From positions 527,434-591,433 of the forward strand of contig NZ_QNRR01000004.1 of the NCBI RefSeq assembly GCF_003315205.1: 64,000 bases of DNA. The letters are read 5' to 3'. The translations under genes and the position numbers were made by a program. Origin of the DNA: Roseimicrobium gellanilyticum. Its GTDB lineage: Bacteria > Verrucomicrobiota > Verrucomicrobiia > Verrucomicrobiales > Verrucomicrobiaceae. Within the stretch, counting starts at the first letter, position 1. Each line of letters opens with the position of its first letter. The notes under the pieces are model-generated. The model had not been told where the DNA came from and ran no database searches. It worked only from the letters and a program-made list of their open reading frames with translations. Positions 1 through 8,115 of the stretch are shown here, piece by piece.

Positions 1-1697
1 GGCCCCGCTCACCACGGAACTGGCCACCCGTGCCAGTTTGGTGGATCCGCCAGCAGTGTAGGTGGCCCAGTTGCCCAGCAATCCATCGCCATTGGTGGCG
101 GTAACCGTTCCTGAAGTGGGAGCCAGTATGTTCAACGTGCCGCCAGTGCGGGTGATGTTCCCGAGGGCTACGTTGAGAGTATTTCCCGCTCCGGAATTGA
201 GTTCGAGGGTATTTGTGCCTGATTGGACCGTTGTTGCCGCAACTGTCTGGCTGCTGGTCCCAGCGGCCGCGCCTGTCATACGGACGATGCCCGTGGTGAC
301 GACGCTGGAATTGAACACAATACTGCTGCCTGCGGCGAGGATGTTTGATGCAGGGGCTCCTGCTGCGGAGAAGTCCAGGACGATGACGCCACGAATCAGC
401 GTGGTCGCTCCCGTGTATGTATTTTCTCCCGTGAGGGTCAGCGTGCCCGTGCCTTGCTTCGACAGGCCGACCGTCCCGAGTCCATTCTGAATGACTCCGG
501 AGAAGGTGGTGGATTCATTGCTGTTATTCACTGTCAGGGTAGCGCTGCCGGTGGAGCCCTTGGTGACGGTGCCGCCACCAGAGAGGCCACCAATGGTATC
601 AGCCGCACGGAAGTCGTAGGTGCCGCCTGTGTTTACAGTGACGTCGAACGAGTCGCCAATCTGGGACCCGGTGGTACGAAGGGTGCCCCCGCTATTGATC
701 ACGGTATTGAAATCGACGGAGCCGCCGTGGCTGAGCTCGACCAGACCACCATTGATGGTGAGCTGCCCGGTGCTATTGGGGTCCACCGTGATGCGCAGGG
801 TGCCCGTGCCCTCCTTGGTAATGGTGCCGGCACTGCCGGTAGTGGTGGGTCCCGTGGAACCTGAGATGGTGGTATCTCCCGCGCCACCAATCGTGAGACT
901 GTTGCTGCCATTGGTGACCGACCCGATGGTGGTAAGTGCGCCCAGGTTGGTATTGATGGTGGCATTGCCAGTGAGGGTGACGGCGCCAAACGTCACGCCC
1001 GCCGTGCCACTCGCGACATTGCTGCCTGCGGCGATGGTGAGCGTTTGTGTACCGATGGAGAGGGTGCCGAGCGTGTGCGTCACGCCTGCTCCGCTGGTAA
1101 GGCGGTCCGAGGTGATCTGGGTGTTGCCTGACACCGTGGTATTGCGGCCCAAGCCCAGGGTCGTGTCACTGGCGAGTTGCAGTTCTCCCCCTATAAGATT
1201 GAGGGTGGCAGTTCCGGTTCCCAAAGCCGAGGCATTGGTGGCGCGCAGGATGCCTGCATTCAGCGTCAGGGCGCCAGTGAAGGTATTGGCTCCGTTGAGC
1301 ACGAGAGTCCCGGCGCCATTCTTGGCGAGGCTGGTACCAGCGCCGCCCAGTATCGAGCTGATGGTGGCGGTGAACGTCGGATCCACTGAAATGGTGCTCG
1401 CGGCTCCCAAGCTGAGATTGCCGCCTGTGAGGGTATAGCTTTCCAGAAAGCTGAGCGAGAGGGCCTGCTCTCCCGTGCTGAGTGTGATGGTGGAGCCGGT
1501 GGGCGGTATGGGTGCGCCAAAGATCACCGCCGGGTCAGCGTGGGCTCACCGTCTGGATTCCAGTTGGTGGCAGTGCTCCAGTTGGCGTCAGTCTGGCCAT
1601 CCCATGTGGACTGGGCGGAAACGGGCCCTACCTGCCACAGGCACGCGGCCAGAACGGTGAGAAGGGAAAACGAGCGGGGGAAACGTGGGGGCACCAT
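1..1697 (-). CDS. Autotransporter-associated beta-strand repeat protein, 5' part, with apparent frameshift
   Basis: Read on the minus strand, the ATG at 1697 starts MVPPRFPRSFSLLTVLAAC, a signal peptide ending near VSAQS, followed by WDGQTDANWSTATNWNPDGE, the usual N-terminal start of these surface proteins. This frame stops at about 1524. From about 1535 to base 1 a different minus frame is fully open and encodes Gly/Thr/Ser/Asn-rich repeats such as TKEGTGTLRIT, SKQGTGTLTLTGENTYTGAT and AKNGAGTLVLNGANTFTGA, which are the signature of the autotransporter-associated beta-strand (PATR) repeat family. One extra base in the GGG run at 1532-1534 would join the two parts, so this is either a real frameshift or a sequencing error in a homopolymer. 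The family forms right-handed beta-helix passenger domains exported to the cell surface. The C-terminus lies outside the window. Confidence 0.8.
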
Positions 1698-1970
1698 GAT
1701 TTGTCGAGGGGGCCAGAGCATAACAAAAACCTGCAGCTGAGGAAGGCTTTTCTAGGTGAATGGACTACTGATTTTTGGTTCAAGTCTGTAGTCAGTTGCA
1801 AGCTGCATGATGACTTGTGCAATCCCGGGCTGGCGGGTGTCGGGTAGGGGGAGAATTCGGTGCCGCGTTTTCCTCGCCTTTGTTTGGAAATGCATTTTTG
1901 ATGGGTGGCTTTTGTGGTGCTTGAAACGACTGCTTGCGCGGACGCGTTCATGGCACCGGCACTCACCCCC

Positions 1971-3395
1971 ATGAAGCACCTCCGACTCGCGCTCTTCCTT
2001 TGCGCATTCACCTGTCCGGCCACAGTTCATTCAGAAGTTGCCTCCCACTGGCCGCAGTTTCGTGGGCCGGGTGGGCTTGGCGTTGGCACAGGGAAGCCTC
2101 CAGTGGAGTTGTCCTTGGAGAAGAACGTGAAGTGGAAGGTGGAGGTGCCGCATGGGCATTCCTCACCTTGCATCTGGGGTGACAGGATGGTGCTCACTGG
2201 CCTGGATGCTGGGAAGCTAACCACTTTCTGCCTGAGCAAGACGGATGGCCGTGAACTCTGGCGGGCCGTGGCTCCCACGGAAAAGATTGAGGCGGCGCAT
2301 CGCATCGGCAGTCCGGCTGCACCAACCTGCTGTACGGATGGCGAGCGGGTGTTTTCTTACTTCGGTTCGTACGGTGTCCTGGCCTACGACTGGAATGGTC
2401 AGGAACTGTGGAAGAAACCACTGCCTCTGCCGGTGGTGGAGTTTGGCACCAGCAGCTCACCGATTGTGGTGGATGGCAAGGTGATCATTGTCGCGGACCA
2501 GGATGTCGGCAGCTACATGATTGCCCTGGATGCAAAGACTGGAAAGGAAGCGTGGCGCGTGGAGCGTGGCGAGTTTCGGCGCGGCTTCTCGACTCCCTTT
2601 GTGTGGAGTCACGATGGCATCCAGGAACTCGTGGTGGCTGGGTCGCTCTGGGTGCGTGCGTATGACTTGAAGGACGGCAAACAACGCTGGTCCGTGAGTG
2701 GCATGGCCCGTGTTGCGAATGCCAGCCCCATCGCCGCGGATGGCATGCTGTTGGTTTCAAGCTGGAACGTGGGCGGTGATGAAGATGATCGCGTGCTGAT
2801 GGATCCGTACGACGACTTCGCCGCTGTCCATGATGCAAACAAGGATGGCCTGCTCACACGCGACGAATTCCCCACCGGCAAGGTGAGGGATCGCTATTCG
2901 CAGATTGATGCAGATAAGGATGCCCATGTGACGAAGGCCGAATATGAAGCCATGCGCGGCATGTTCGCCGCGTCGGTGAACCAGCTCTTCGCCATCAAGC
3001 CCGGTGGAAGTGGCGACTGCACCCATACACACGTGGTGTGGCAGCAGAACAAACACCTGCCGTATGTCTCTTCTCCCGTGGCCGCGAATGGTCGCGTCTT
3101 CACCATGAAGAGCGGCGGGCTCGCCTCTGCGTATGATGCGAAGAGCGGCAGCCCACTCTACCAGGCTGAGCGTGTCGATGCGTCTGGCGACTACTATGCC
3201 TCTGCAGTCGCGGCAGATGGGCGCATCTATGTCATCTCCCAACGCGGCATGGTCGTGGTGCTGGATGCCACGAGTGACAATCTCAACGTCCTCTCACGCA
3301 CCGACCTGAAGGCTCCGGTGTTTGCCTCACCCGCGATTCTGGATGGGGTTGTCTACGTGCGTACGGACAAACATTTGTATGCGTTTGGGGAGTGA
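1971..3395 (+). CDS. Secreted PQQ-like beta-propeller protein with two EF-hand motifs
   Basis: The start at 1971 gives a signal peptide (MKHLRLALFLCAFTC) followed by WPQFRGPGG, the usual opening of these exported PQQ-like propellers. Upstream in-frame starts would only lengthen the peptide. Blade-like repeats recur through the protein, for example ALDAKTGKEAWRV and AYDLKDGKQRW. Between blades are two EF-hand loops: D288-x-N-x-D-G with an acidic position 12, and D313-x-D-x-D ending in Glu324. These are consistent with calcium binding. The protein is about 474 aa. The family is common in Planctomycetes and Verrucomicrobia and is often of unknown substrate. Some relatives are alcohol dehydrogenase-like, but no dehydrogenase catalytic set was identified here. 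It stands alone, divergent from the surface-protein gene. Confidence 0.85.
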   Translation: MKHLRLALFLCAFTCPATVHSEVASHWPQFRGPGGLGVGTGKPPVELSLEKNVKWKVEVPHGHSSPCIWGDRMVLTGLDAGKLTTFCLSKTDGRELWRAVAPTEKIEAAHRIGSPAAPTCCTDGERVFSYFGSYGVLAYDWNGQELWKKPLPLPVVEFGTSSSPIVVDGKVIIVADQDVGSYMIALDAKTGKEAWRVERGEFRRGFSTPFVWSHDGIQELVVAGSLWVRAYDLKDGKQRWSVSGMARVANASPIAADGMLLVSSWNVGGDEDDRVLMDPYDDFAAVHDANKDGLLTRDEFPTGKVRDRYSQIDADKDAHVTKAEYEAMRGMFAASVNQLFAIKPGGSGDCTHTHVVWQQNKHLPYVSSPVAANGRVFTMKSGGLASAYDAKSGSPLYQAERVDASGDYYASAVAADGRIYVISQRGMVVVLDATSDNLNVLSRTDLKAPVFASPAILDGVVYVRTDKHLYAFGE

Positions 3396-3500
3396 GGGGG
3401 CTGTTATACAGGAAGAGATGAGCCCCGTTGGCAGCCGCGCCCGAAGAGGTGGCCCAAGTTACAATCGCTACTGCCGAGCGTGGTGATGGAGCGAAGGGCT

Positions 3501-3681
3501 CAAGGATCGGGAACGCCTCGTTCCCGCACGACTGAGGTGCCATCACCAGCGAGCGTGGCATGCACCGCCGCCATGCTTCGAGGAATGCAGCAAACACACG
3601 AGAAAGTCGTGGCGCTGCATGCATCAGGCGAAGGAACTGGCACGTCAGGGGTTCGGGAACGAGGCGTTCCCGGTCCTTGGG
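3501..3681. repeat. REPIN-like fold-back element, copy A
   Basis: Two near-identical 26 bp arms face each other at 3501-3526 and 3654-3679. Each arm holds the small palindrome GGGAACG-AGG-CGTTCCC and a CAAGGA outer end. It fills the 327 bp gap between the PQQ protein and the GFA protein. No gene is seen in the gap. Confidence 0.85.
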
Positions 3682-3722
3682 AAGGCGCATGCGCCTTTAA
3701 AATGGAAATGTCTCAGCCCACA

Positions 3723-4151
3723 TCACCCCATCGGCGGATACTTCTCAAACTTCGGCAGCGCGGGATCCATCTTGTCCCAGGCATGCGCATCGGAAGTCCA
3801 CACATCGATTTGCTGGTTGAACCAACTTTGGTCATCGAGGCTCGCCGTCCTGAGTGCGATGATCTGCGGAGCCGCATCCGGCTTGATGACCAAAGGCGTG
3901 CCGCAGTCCGGGCAGAAGCCACGATTTGTCTTCCCACCCGCCTCACTGGGGGAGGCATGGTAGCGCGGCGTACCTTGCGCAAAAGTGAACGCCTCCGCCG
4001 GCACCACCACCATGGACGAAAACGGGCCTCCGCTGGCCTTCTGGCAATCCTGACAATGGCAGTGGAGCATCACGATGGGTTCCGCTGCCGCTTCGTAACG
4101 AATCGCGCCACAGGCGCATCCGCCTGAGATAGAGGTGGTTTTGGTGCTCAT
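3723..4151 (-). CDS. GFA/CENP-V family zinc-binding protein
   Basis: The 142 aa protein begins MSTKTTSISGGCACGAIRYE, the hallmark of the glutathione-dependent formaldehyde-activating enzyme (GFA) fold. Zinc ligands are visible: GGCACG near residue 12, CHCQDCQ near residue 50, and FCPDCGTPL near residue 95. The ATG at 4151 is chosen because the family always starts just before the GGCxCG motif; the longer frame has no conserved sequence. Known members include Gfa of Paracoccus, but most are of unknown substrate, so an enzymatic role in formaldehyde-glutathione chemistry is only possible. It is a single-gene unit flanked by two intergenic repeat elements. Confidence 0.88.
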   Translation of the reverse strand: MSTKTTSISGGCACGAIRYEAAAEPIVMLHCHCQDCQKASGGPFSSMVVVPAEAFTFAQGTPRYHASPSEAGGKTNRGFCPDCGTPLVIKPDAAPQIIALRTASLDDQSWFNQQIDVWTSDAHAWDKMDPALPKFEKYPPMG

Positions 4152-4322
4152 GGGGTGTGGGGCTGTGGGTTTACGGTTGGTCCGAGTTACAACATTCAAC
4201 TGAATGGTTGAATGTTGCGCCGCAAATGAGGAATGCAAAAGGAAATTTCACAGTTTCGCCTGGGTCTGCTCGGCCACCGACGACCTTGGTTTGGCCGGAC
4301 TCGTTCGAAATGCCTGTGTCTC

Positions 4323-4573
4323 TACGCCGAAGGCGTTACACATTGTCCAGCCTAAGGTCAGACCGCGAAGCGGGCGCCACCTTGGGTGGTTGCACCGTCA
4401 GTCGAACCCTGAAAGGGTTCCACAGAGTGGCGACCACCTCGGCAACATCTTCCATTTTGCGCCGCGTTTTGTGGAACGCTTTCAGCGTTCATGATCTTCA
4501 CCTCGCATTCCCAAGGTGGCGCTTGCTTCGCAAGCTGACCTTGGGCTGGACGATGTACAACGCCTTCGGCGTA
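4323..4573. repeat. MITE-like fold-back element, copy 1
   Basis: The ends form a terminal inverted repeat of about 36 bp: TACGCCGAAGGCGTT, then a GTCCAGCC/AAGGT block, mirrored at 4538-4573. Subterminal CCACCTTGG / CCAAGGTGG blocks pair internally. The centre holds hairpins AACCCT-GAA-AGGGTT and AACGCT-TTC-AGCGTT. A second copy is at 59924-60185. It fills most of the 457 bp gap between the GFA and VOC genes; no gene is seen there. Confidence 0.85.
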
Positions 4574-4608
4574 GAGGCGGGGAAGTTGCTTCAAATATAT
4601 CCACCACT

Positions 4609-5013
4609 CTAGAACTTGATCCCCACCTTCTGCACCTCTTGATAAGGCAGCAGCCACACGAGCGACTCGTCATGCAGGTCCACTACCTGGATGCGATTGC
4701 CAAAAGGATCGCGGAAGTCGCAGCGGAATCCTTCAATCAGCTTGATGCCATACTTGCCCGTGAGCTTGTCCCGCACCTCCGCGATTTGCGCCTCATCGCG
4801 CACCATGATGCCGAAGTGAGCGGAGCGTGATGGATTCAGACGCTCCACCTCAAACATGGCGAGGAACTGATGCTCACCCAACTTGAAGAAGGCGTCGCCT
4901 TCACCTTCGTCGAGCTTCTCCAGATTGAAGACATCCTGGTAGAAGGCCACGGCCTTCTCCACATCATCGACTTCGATGGCGACGTGATTGCAGCCGTAGA
5001 CTTGGACACTCAT
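4609..5013 (-). CDS. VOC family (glyoxalase-like) protein
   Basis: The 134 aa protein shows the paired beta-alpha-beta-beta-beta pattern of the vicinal-oxygen-chelate superfamily. The first module begins VQVYGCNHVAIEVDDVEKAV with a potential metal ligand His near residue 10, and the second contains SAHFGIMV, with FRDPFGNRIQVVDLHD near the C-terminus, a typical last strand. Members include glyoxalase I, dioxygenases and resistance proteins; the substrate cannot be told from sequence. The start at 5013 matches the usual family start. It is monocistronic, with the MITE-like element directly downstream of its stop. Confidence 0.85.
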   Translation of the reverse strand: MSVQVYGCNHVAIEVDDVEKAVAFYQDVFNLEKLDEGEGDAFFKLGEHQFLAMFEVERLNPSRSAHFGIMVRDEAQIAEVRDKLTGKYGIKLIEGFRCDFRDPFGNRIQVVDLHDESLVWLLPYQEVQKVGIKF

Positions 5014-5065
5014 GGGAAGGGAGGGGTGGATTTCCTTGTCACTGCCACTGTCTTCGGAAGGAAGA

Positions 5066-5842
5066 CTACGGCCCAGAATGCTCGGTAGCTTGCAGGGAGA
5101 CGAATAGTGTGCAGTCTGGCGTAGTCTCCTTGGCGATAGGTCGCTTACCGGAGGTGATGGGATTCATCGGGTAATATACGTCCGCAATTTTGACCTTGGA
5201 CTTGTTCTCCGTGAGCCACTGGGAGCAGGCTTCAAGAAATCGCACGTTGTCAGAATGTTTCTCCCGAAAGCCAGGGAATGCTCTCCGCAACATCGCAAAG
5301 AGGCGCTCCTTCGCTAACTCGTCTTGGGTTTGCTTTGCGGCTTGAAGGAGGAGTTCCATTCCATCCGGGCCCATTTTGAGTGCCAGGAAATGTTCTACTT
5401 GCCTGTAGCGCACGCTGTCTGGCGGTGCGGTTGTGAGTAGCAGGAGGGTTGGAGGGGCGTCATGCGACTCTTCCAGACACTTCCTCAACAGTTCTGCTCG
5501 TGCGAACTCTTGAGATTCCTCTAGTACTTTTGGCAGTACTGCATACTTGATGTCGCGCTCCAGCGGTTTGGCGGCAGCCGCCTCGCGAACATAGATCTCA
5601 AGATGCTTGCTGTCTGTCCGAGCAAGGAGTTCGGCCATGGTCGAGATCTTCAGCTCGTATTTCTCAAAAGAGCTATCCGGCAATGACGACGCTTCCATGC
5701 GCTTGGTCCATTGATCCCGCAGTTCTTTCAGAGACGGCTCCTTGGCGGAGATCGCGGCTATCGGCAGAAGCAACCCGAGCACGAGAGTGAAAAGGAGACA
5801 CCACCAGGTTCTGTCTTTCAACTGGTTCGAAATCGTTGCCAT
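5066..5842 (-). CDS. Hypothetical exported or membrane-anchored helical protein
   Basis: The protein is 258 aa. An N-terminal hydrophobic segment (CLLFTLVLGLLLPIAAI, residues 15-31) followed by SAKEP suggests a signal peptide or anchor. The rest is rich in Leu, Glu, Lys and Ala, with probable alpha-helices resembling HEAT/TPR-like solenoids (ELLLQAAKQTQDELAKERLF). No catalytic motif is recognised. It lies 52 bp from the VOC gene start on the same strand, so co-transcription is possible. I do not recognise the family. Confidence 0.7.
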   Translation of the reverse strand: MATISNQLKDRTWWCLLFTLVLGLLLPIAAISAKEPSLKELRDQWTKRMEASSLPDSSFEKYELKISTMAELLARTDSKHLEIYVREAAAAKPLERDIKYAVLPKVLEESQEFARAELLRKCLEESHDAPPTLLLLTTAPPDSVRYRQVEHFLALKMGPDGMELLLQAAKQTQDELAKERLFAMLRRAFPGFREKHSDNVRFLEACSQWLTENKSKVKIADVYYPMNPITSGKRPIAKETTPDCTLFVSLQATEHSGP

Positions 5843-5918
5843 GATGATTGCCTTTTATACCGATAGACATCCCTCGTGACAATCAGTGTTCTTGTGAGAA
5901 TGCACTTCCAACCGGCAA

Positions 5919-6983
5919 TCACTTCCCCTGCGCCGCCACCTTCTCCGCCATGGCCACGATCTCTTTGCCGTCGCGGAGTCCATCAATGAAGCGCTGCGGA
6001 ATCTTGCTGAGTCCGACTTGTGCGCCTACGAGGGCACCGGTGAGACACGCGCGGGACATGTTCTGACCGCCGCCATTGATGGCATGCAGCACGGCGCTTT
6101 CGAAGTCATCGGGAAAACGTGCTGCGAGATAATAAGCGGAAGGCAGTTGTGAGTGGATGGCGCAGGACATGCCGTAGACGATGGAGGCCTTCCATGCGGG
6201 CTCGATGCGGATGTCCTTGTCGCGCGCCGCTTCTGCGACCCATGAGGGAATCAGCAGAGCGTCGGGTGAGGCGAAACCGAACGTGGGCTTTTGCTGATTG
6301 GGTTTAGCAATGGCGCGATCCGCCTGGAAGGGGAGTTCGCCTGCGGCCACGAGGTCTAGCAACCTGTCGGAGATATTCTCGTCGAAGGGTTCGCCACGCA
6401 CCAGTGCTGCGAGCACGCACGCGAAACCGACCGATTGCTGCGCGACGAGGGAATCATTCTGGCTGAGCAGGCAGCAATCATTGGCATACTTGGCTGCAAG
6501 ATACGGTTCAGTCGCGAAGCGCGCGGCGAGGATGCTGAGGCGCTCGGCTGCTTCCGAAGTGTCCGCATTTCCCGCAGCTTCGCGCCAGGGTTTCTGGTCG
6601 CGTACCCGAGCAGTCCACACCTGGCGGAAGGAGTGATTCGTGTAGCCACCGGGGCCTCCCTGAGGTTTGCCCGTGAGCTTGGGCAGGAGTTCTTCATCGA
6701 GGCGACGCGTGAAGTCCGTCTCATCATACGTGCCACACTCTGCCACGGAGGTGAGCAGCAGTTTCATGATGATGCCCGTCTGCGAGAGCTCGCCCGCCTC
6801 CATGCCGGAGTGGTAACGTCCCTGCTTGGGCTTGGTGTAGCCATCAATCCATGGGCCGTAGTCCTTCCGTTGCTCATTCAGGTCATAGTACCAGTGCGGT
6901 CCGAGTCCAAGGGCATCGCCAATGAACGCACCTACGATGCAACCGGCAGCGCGGTCGGCGATGGAGTCAGGGGAGGATGTCAT
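5919..6983 (-). CDS. ADP-ribosylglycohydrolase-fold protein with altered metal motifs
   Basis: The start at 6983 gives MTSSPDSIADRAAGCIVGAFIGDALG, matching the conserved G-x-G-A-x-x-G-D-A-x-G start of the ARH/DraG family; the 55 upstream residues of the open frame are not family-like. The length of 354 aa fits the family. The usual TDDT motif appears as LSQT near residue 68, and the usual GGDTDT motif appears as GGGQNM near residue 313, followed by the expected ACLTGALVGAQVG helix. These are the magnesium ligands of known hydrolases, so ordinary ADP-ribosyl hydrolysis is doubtful. It may be a binding protein or use another substrate. It is transcribed divergently from the DUF6496 gene. Confidence 0.85.
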   Translation of the reverse strand: MTSSPDSIADRAAGCIVGAFIGDALGLGPHWYYDLNEQRKDYGPWIDGYTKPKQGRYHSGMEAGELSQTGIIMKLLLTSVAECGTYDETDFTRRLDEELLPKLTGKPQGGPGGYTNHSFRQVWTARVRDQKPWREAAGNADTSEAAERLSILAARFATEPYLAAKYANDCCLLSQNDSLVAQQSVGFACVLAALVRGEPFDENISDRLLDLVAAGELPFQADRAIAKPNQQKPTFGFASPDALLIPSWVAEAARDKDIRIEPAWKASIVYGMSCAIHSQLPSAYYLAARFPDDFESAVLHAINGGGQNMSRACLTGALVGAQVGLSKIPQRFIDGLRDGKEIVAMAEKVAAQGK

Positions 6984-7177
6984 GAAGGAGTGAGTGACTG
7001 GGGGCGTGAAGGGGTATCGTGAGTGGTGGGAGAGATGGACGGTGGATGGCGCGGGCACGCGGAGTTCACGGCGGGCGCGATCTCGTTCATGTAGCGTACG
7101 TGTCTCATCTCGGGTCAGAAACAATGATGATGGTGCTCGTCGTTGCAATCAATCAACCAACGCCTCAGGAGGCCATC

Positions 7178-7624
7178 ATGCCCAAGCAAAGCACCATCAA
7201 GCGAGCCCGCCGTGACAAGAAGGAGGGCAAGGCTCCTTCCACGCAAGCGGGAGAATTTGTGCGTGAAGTCATCGATGACATCCGCGATGGCAAACACGGC
7301 GCCCGCTCCACAAAGCAGGCCATTGCCATCGGTCTTTCCATGGCGCGTCGTGCCGGCGTGAAACTACCACCACCTGAAAAGGGCACGGCTTCTGAGAAGG
7401 CAAGGAAGCAGGCGAAACGGGAACTCAAACGCGCCGAGCATGGGCCGGTGAAGGCATCACCGAAGCGGGCGAGGGCGAGTCGAAAGGCGCTGGAGAAGGA
7501 AGGGCATGCGGCTGCGAGTTCTACAGCATTGTCTCGTCAGACGAAGAACGCGGCGAAGAAGCGCACGGCGAAGGAACGGTCTGCGGCCGCGAAGAAGGCG
7601 GCGAGGACGCGGGCGCAGAAGTGA
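7178..7624 (+). CDS. DUF6496-like, Lys/Arg/Ala-rich basic protein
   Basis: The protein is 148 aa. The start at 7178 is preceded by AGGAGG at 7167-7172, a strong ribosome-binding site at good spacing and one of the few clear ones in the window. The N-terminal half contains GKHGARSTKQAIAIGLSMAR followed by RAGVKLPPP, the signature of DUF6496 proteins. The C-terminal half is a low-complexity tail of Lys, Arg and Ala, like histone H1 tails, suggesting nucleic-acid binding. The role is unknown. Expression is probably high, given the ribosome-binding site. Confidence 0.85.
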   Translation: MPKQSTIKRARRDKKEGKAPSTQAGEFVREVIDDIRDGKHGARSTKQAIAIGLSMARRAGVKLPPPEKGTASEKARKQAKRELKRAEHGPVKASPKRARASRKALEKEGHAAASSTALSRQTKNAAKKRTAKERSAAAKKAARTRAQK

Positions 7625-7654
7625 GAGGGTCGAAGTAAAGCTCCTCCCGCTACT

Positions 7655-8095
7655 TTACTCTGGAATTGGAGGTCGTGGCGACGTGGAAGCCTGATCGTAC
7701 TCCTCTTTGGTTCCAACGAAGAAATACCAGATTCTGTCGCCGCTGGTTTGCAGCGGAAAGAGCATCACCCCTTTTGAGTCAATGGTTCCTTCATCCATCC
7801 CATAGGAGGGTAGCTTCGAACCATCAGCATAGATTGCTTCCTGAGTGTGCCATTCTTCAAGAATCGACGCGTCCGTCGTGCGCAAGGTTCCATCCTTGGG
7901 AATATTATATACCCATAGATTGTTGGCGGACTTTTTGGGTGGCGTCCCATGAGCCCGTTCTGCAATCGTGAAGACGCCTCTAAAGTCCTTGGACACGACG
8001 CACCTCACACGGTACTTCACGGTGGACTTGTAGATCACGCAGGCCAGCACCAGCGCTCCCAAGACCAGAATCGTGATTTTCGCTGGAGAGCGCAT
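7655..8095 (-). CDS. Hypothetical small membrane-anchored protein
   Basis: The protein is 146 aa. The start at 8095 gives MRSPAKITILVLGALVLACV, a single N-terminal membrane anchor or signal segment, followed by a soluble domain of about 120 residues with aromatic-rich beta-strand pattern (RIWYFFVGTKEEYDQ). No motif is recognised. It lies 20 bp downstream of the panB stop on the same strand and could be the last gene of that transcript. Confidence 0.72.
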   Translation of the reverse strand: MRSPAKITILVLGALVLACVIYKSTVKYRVRCVVSKDFRGVFTIAERAHGTPPKKSANNLWVYNIPKDGTLRTTDASILEEWHTQEAIYADGSKLPSYGMDEGTIDSKGVMLFPLQTSGDRIWYFFVGTKEEYDQASTSPRPPIPE

Positions 8096-8115
8096 GGGAC
8101 TTGTATGGCTACGCC

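Noticed and set aside
620..1438. A 272-residue Pro/Val-rich open frame on the plus strand
   Set aside because: It is the antisense of the beta-strand repeats read on the minus strand, which carry the family signature.
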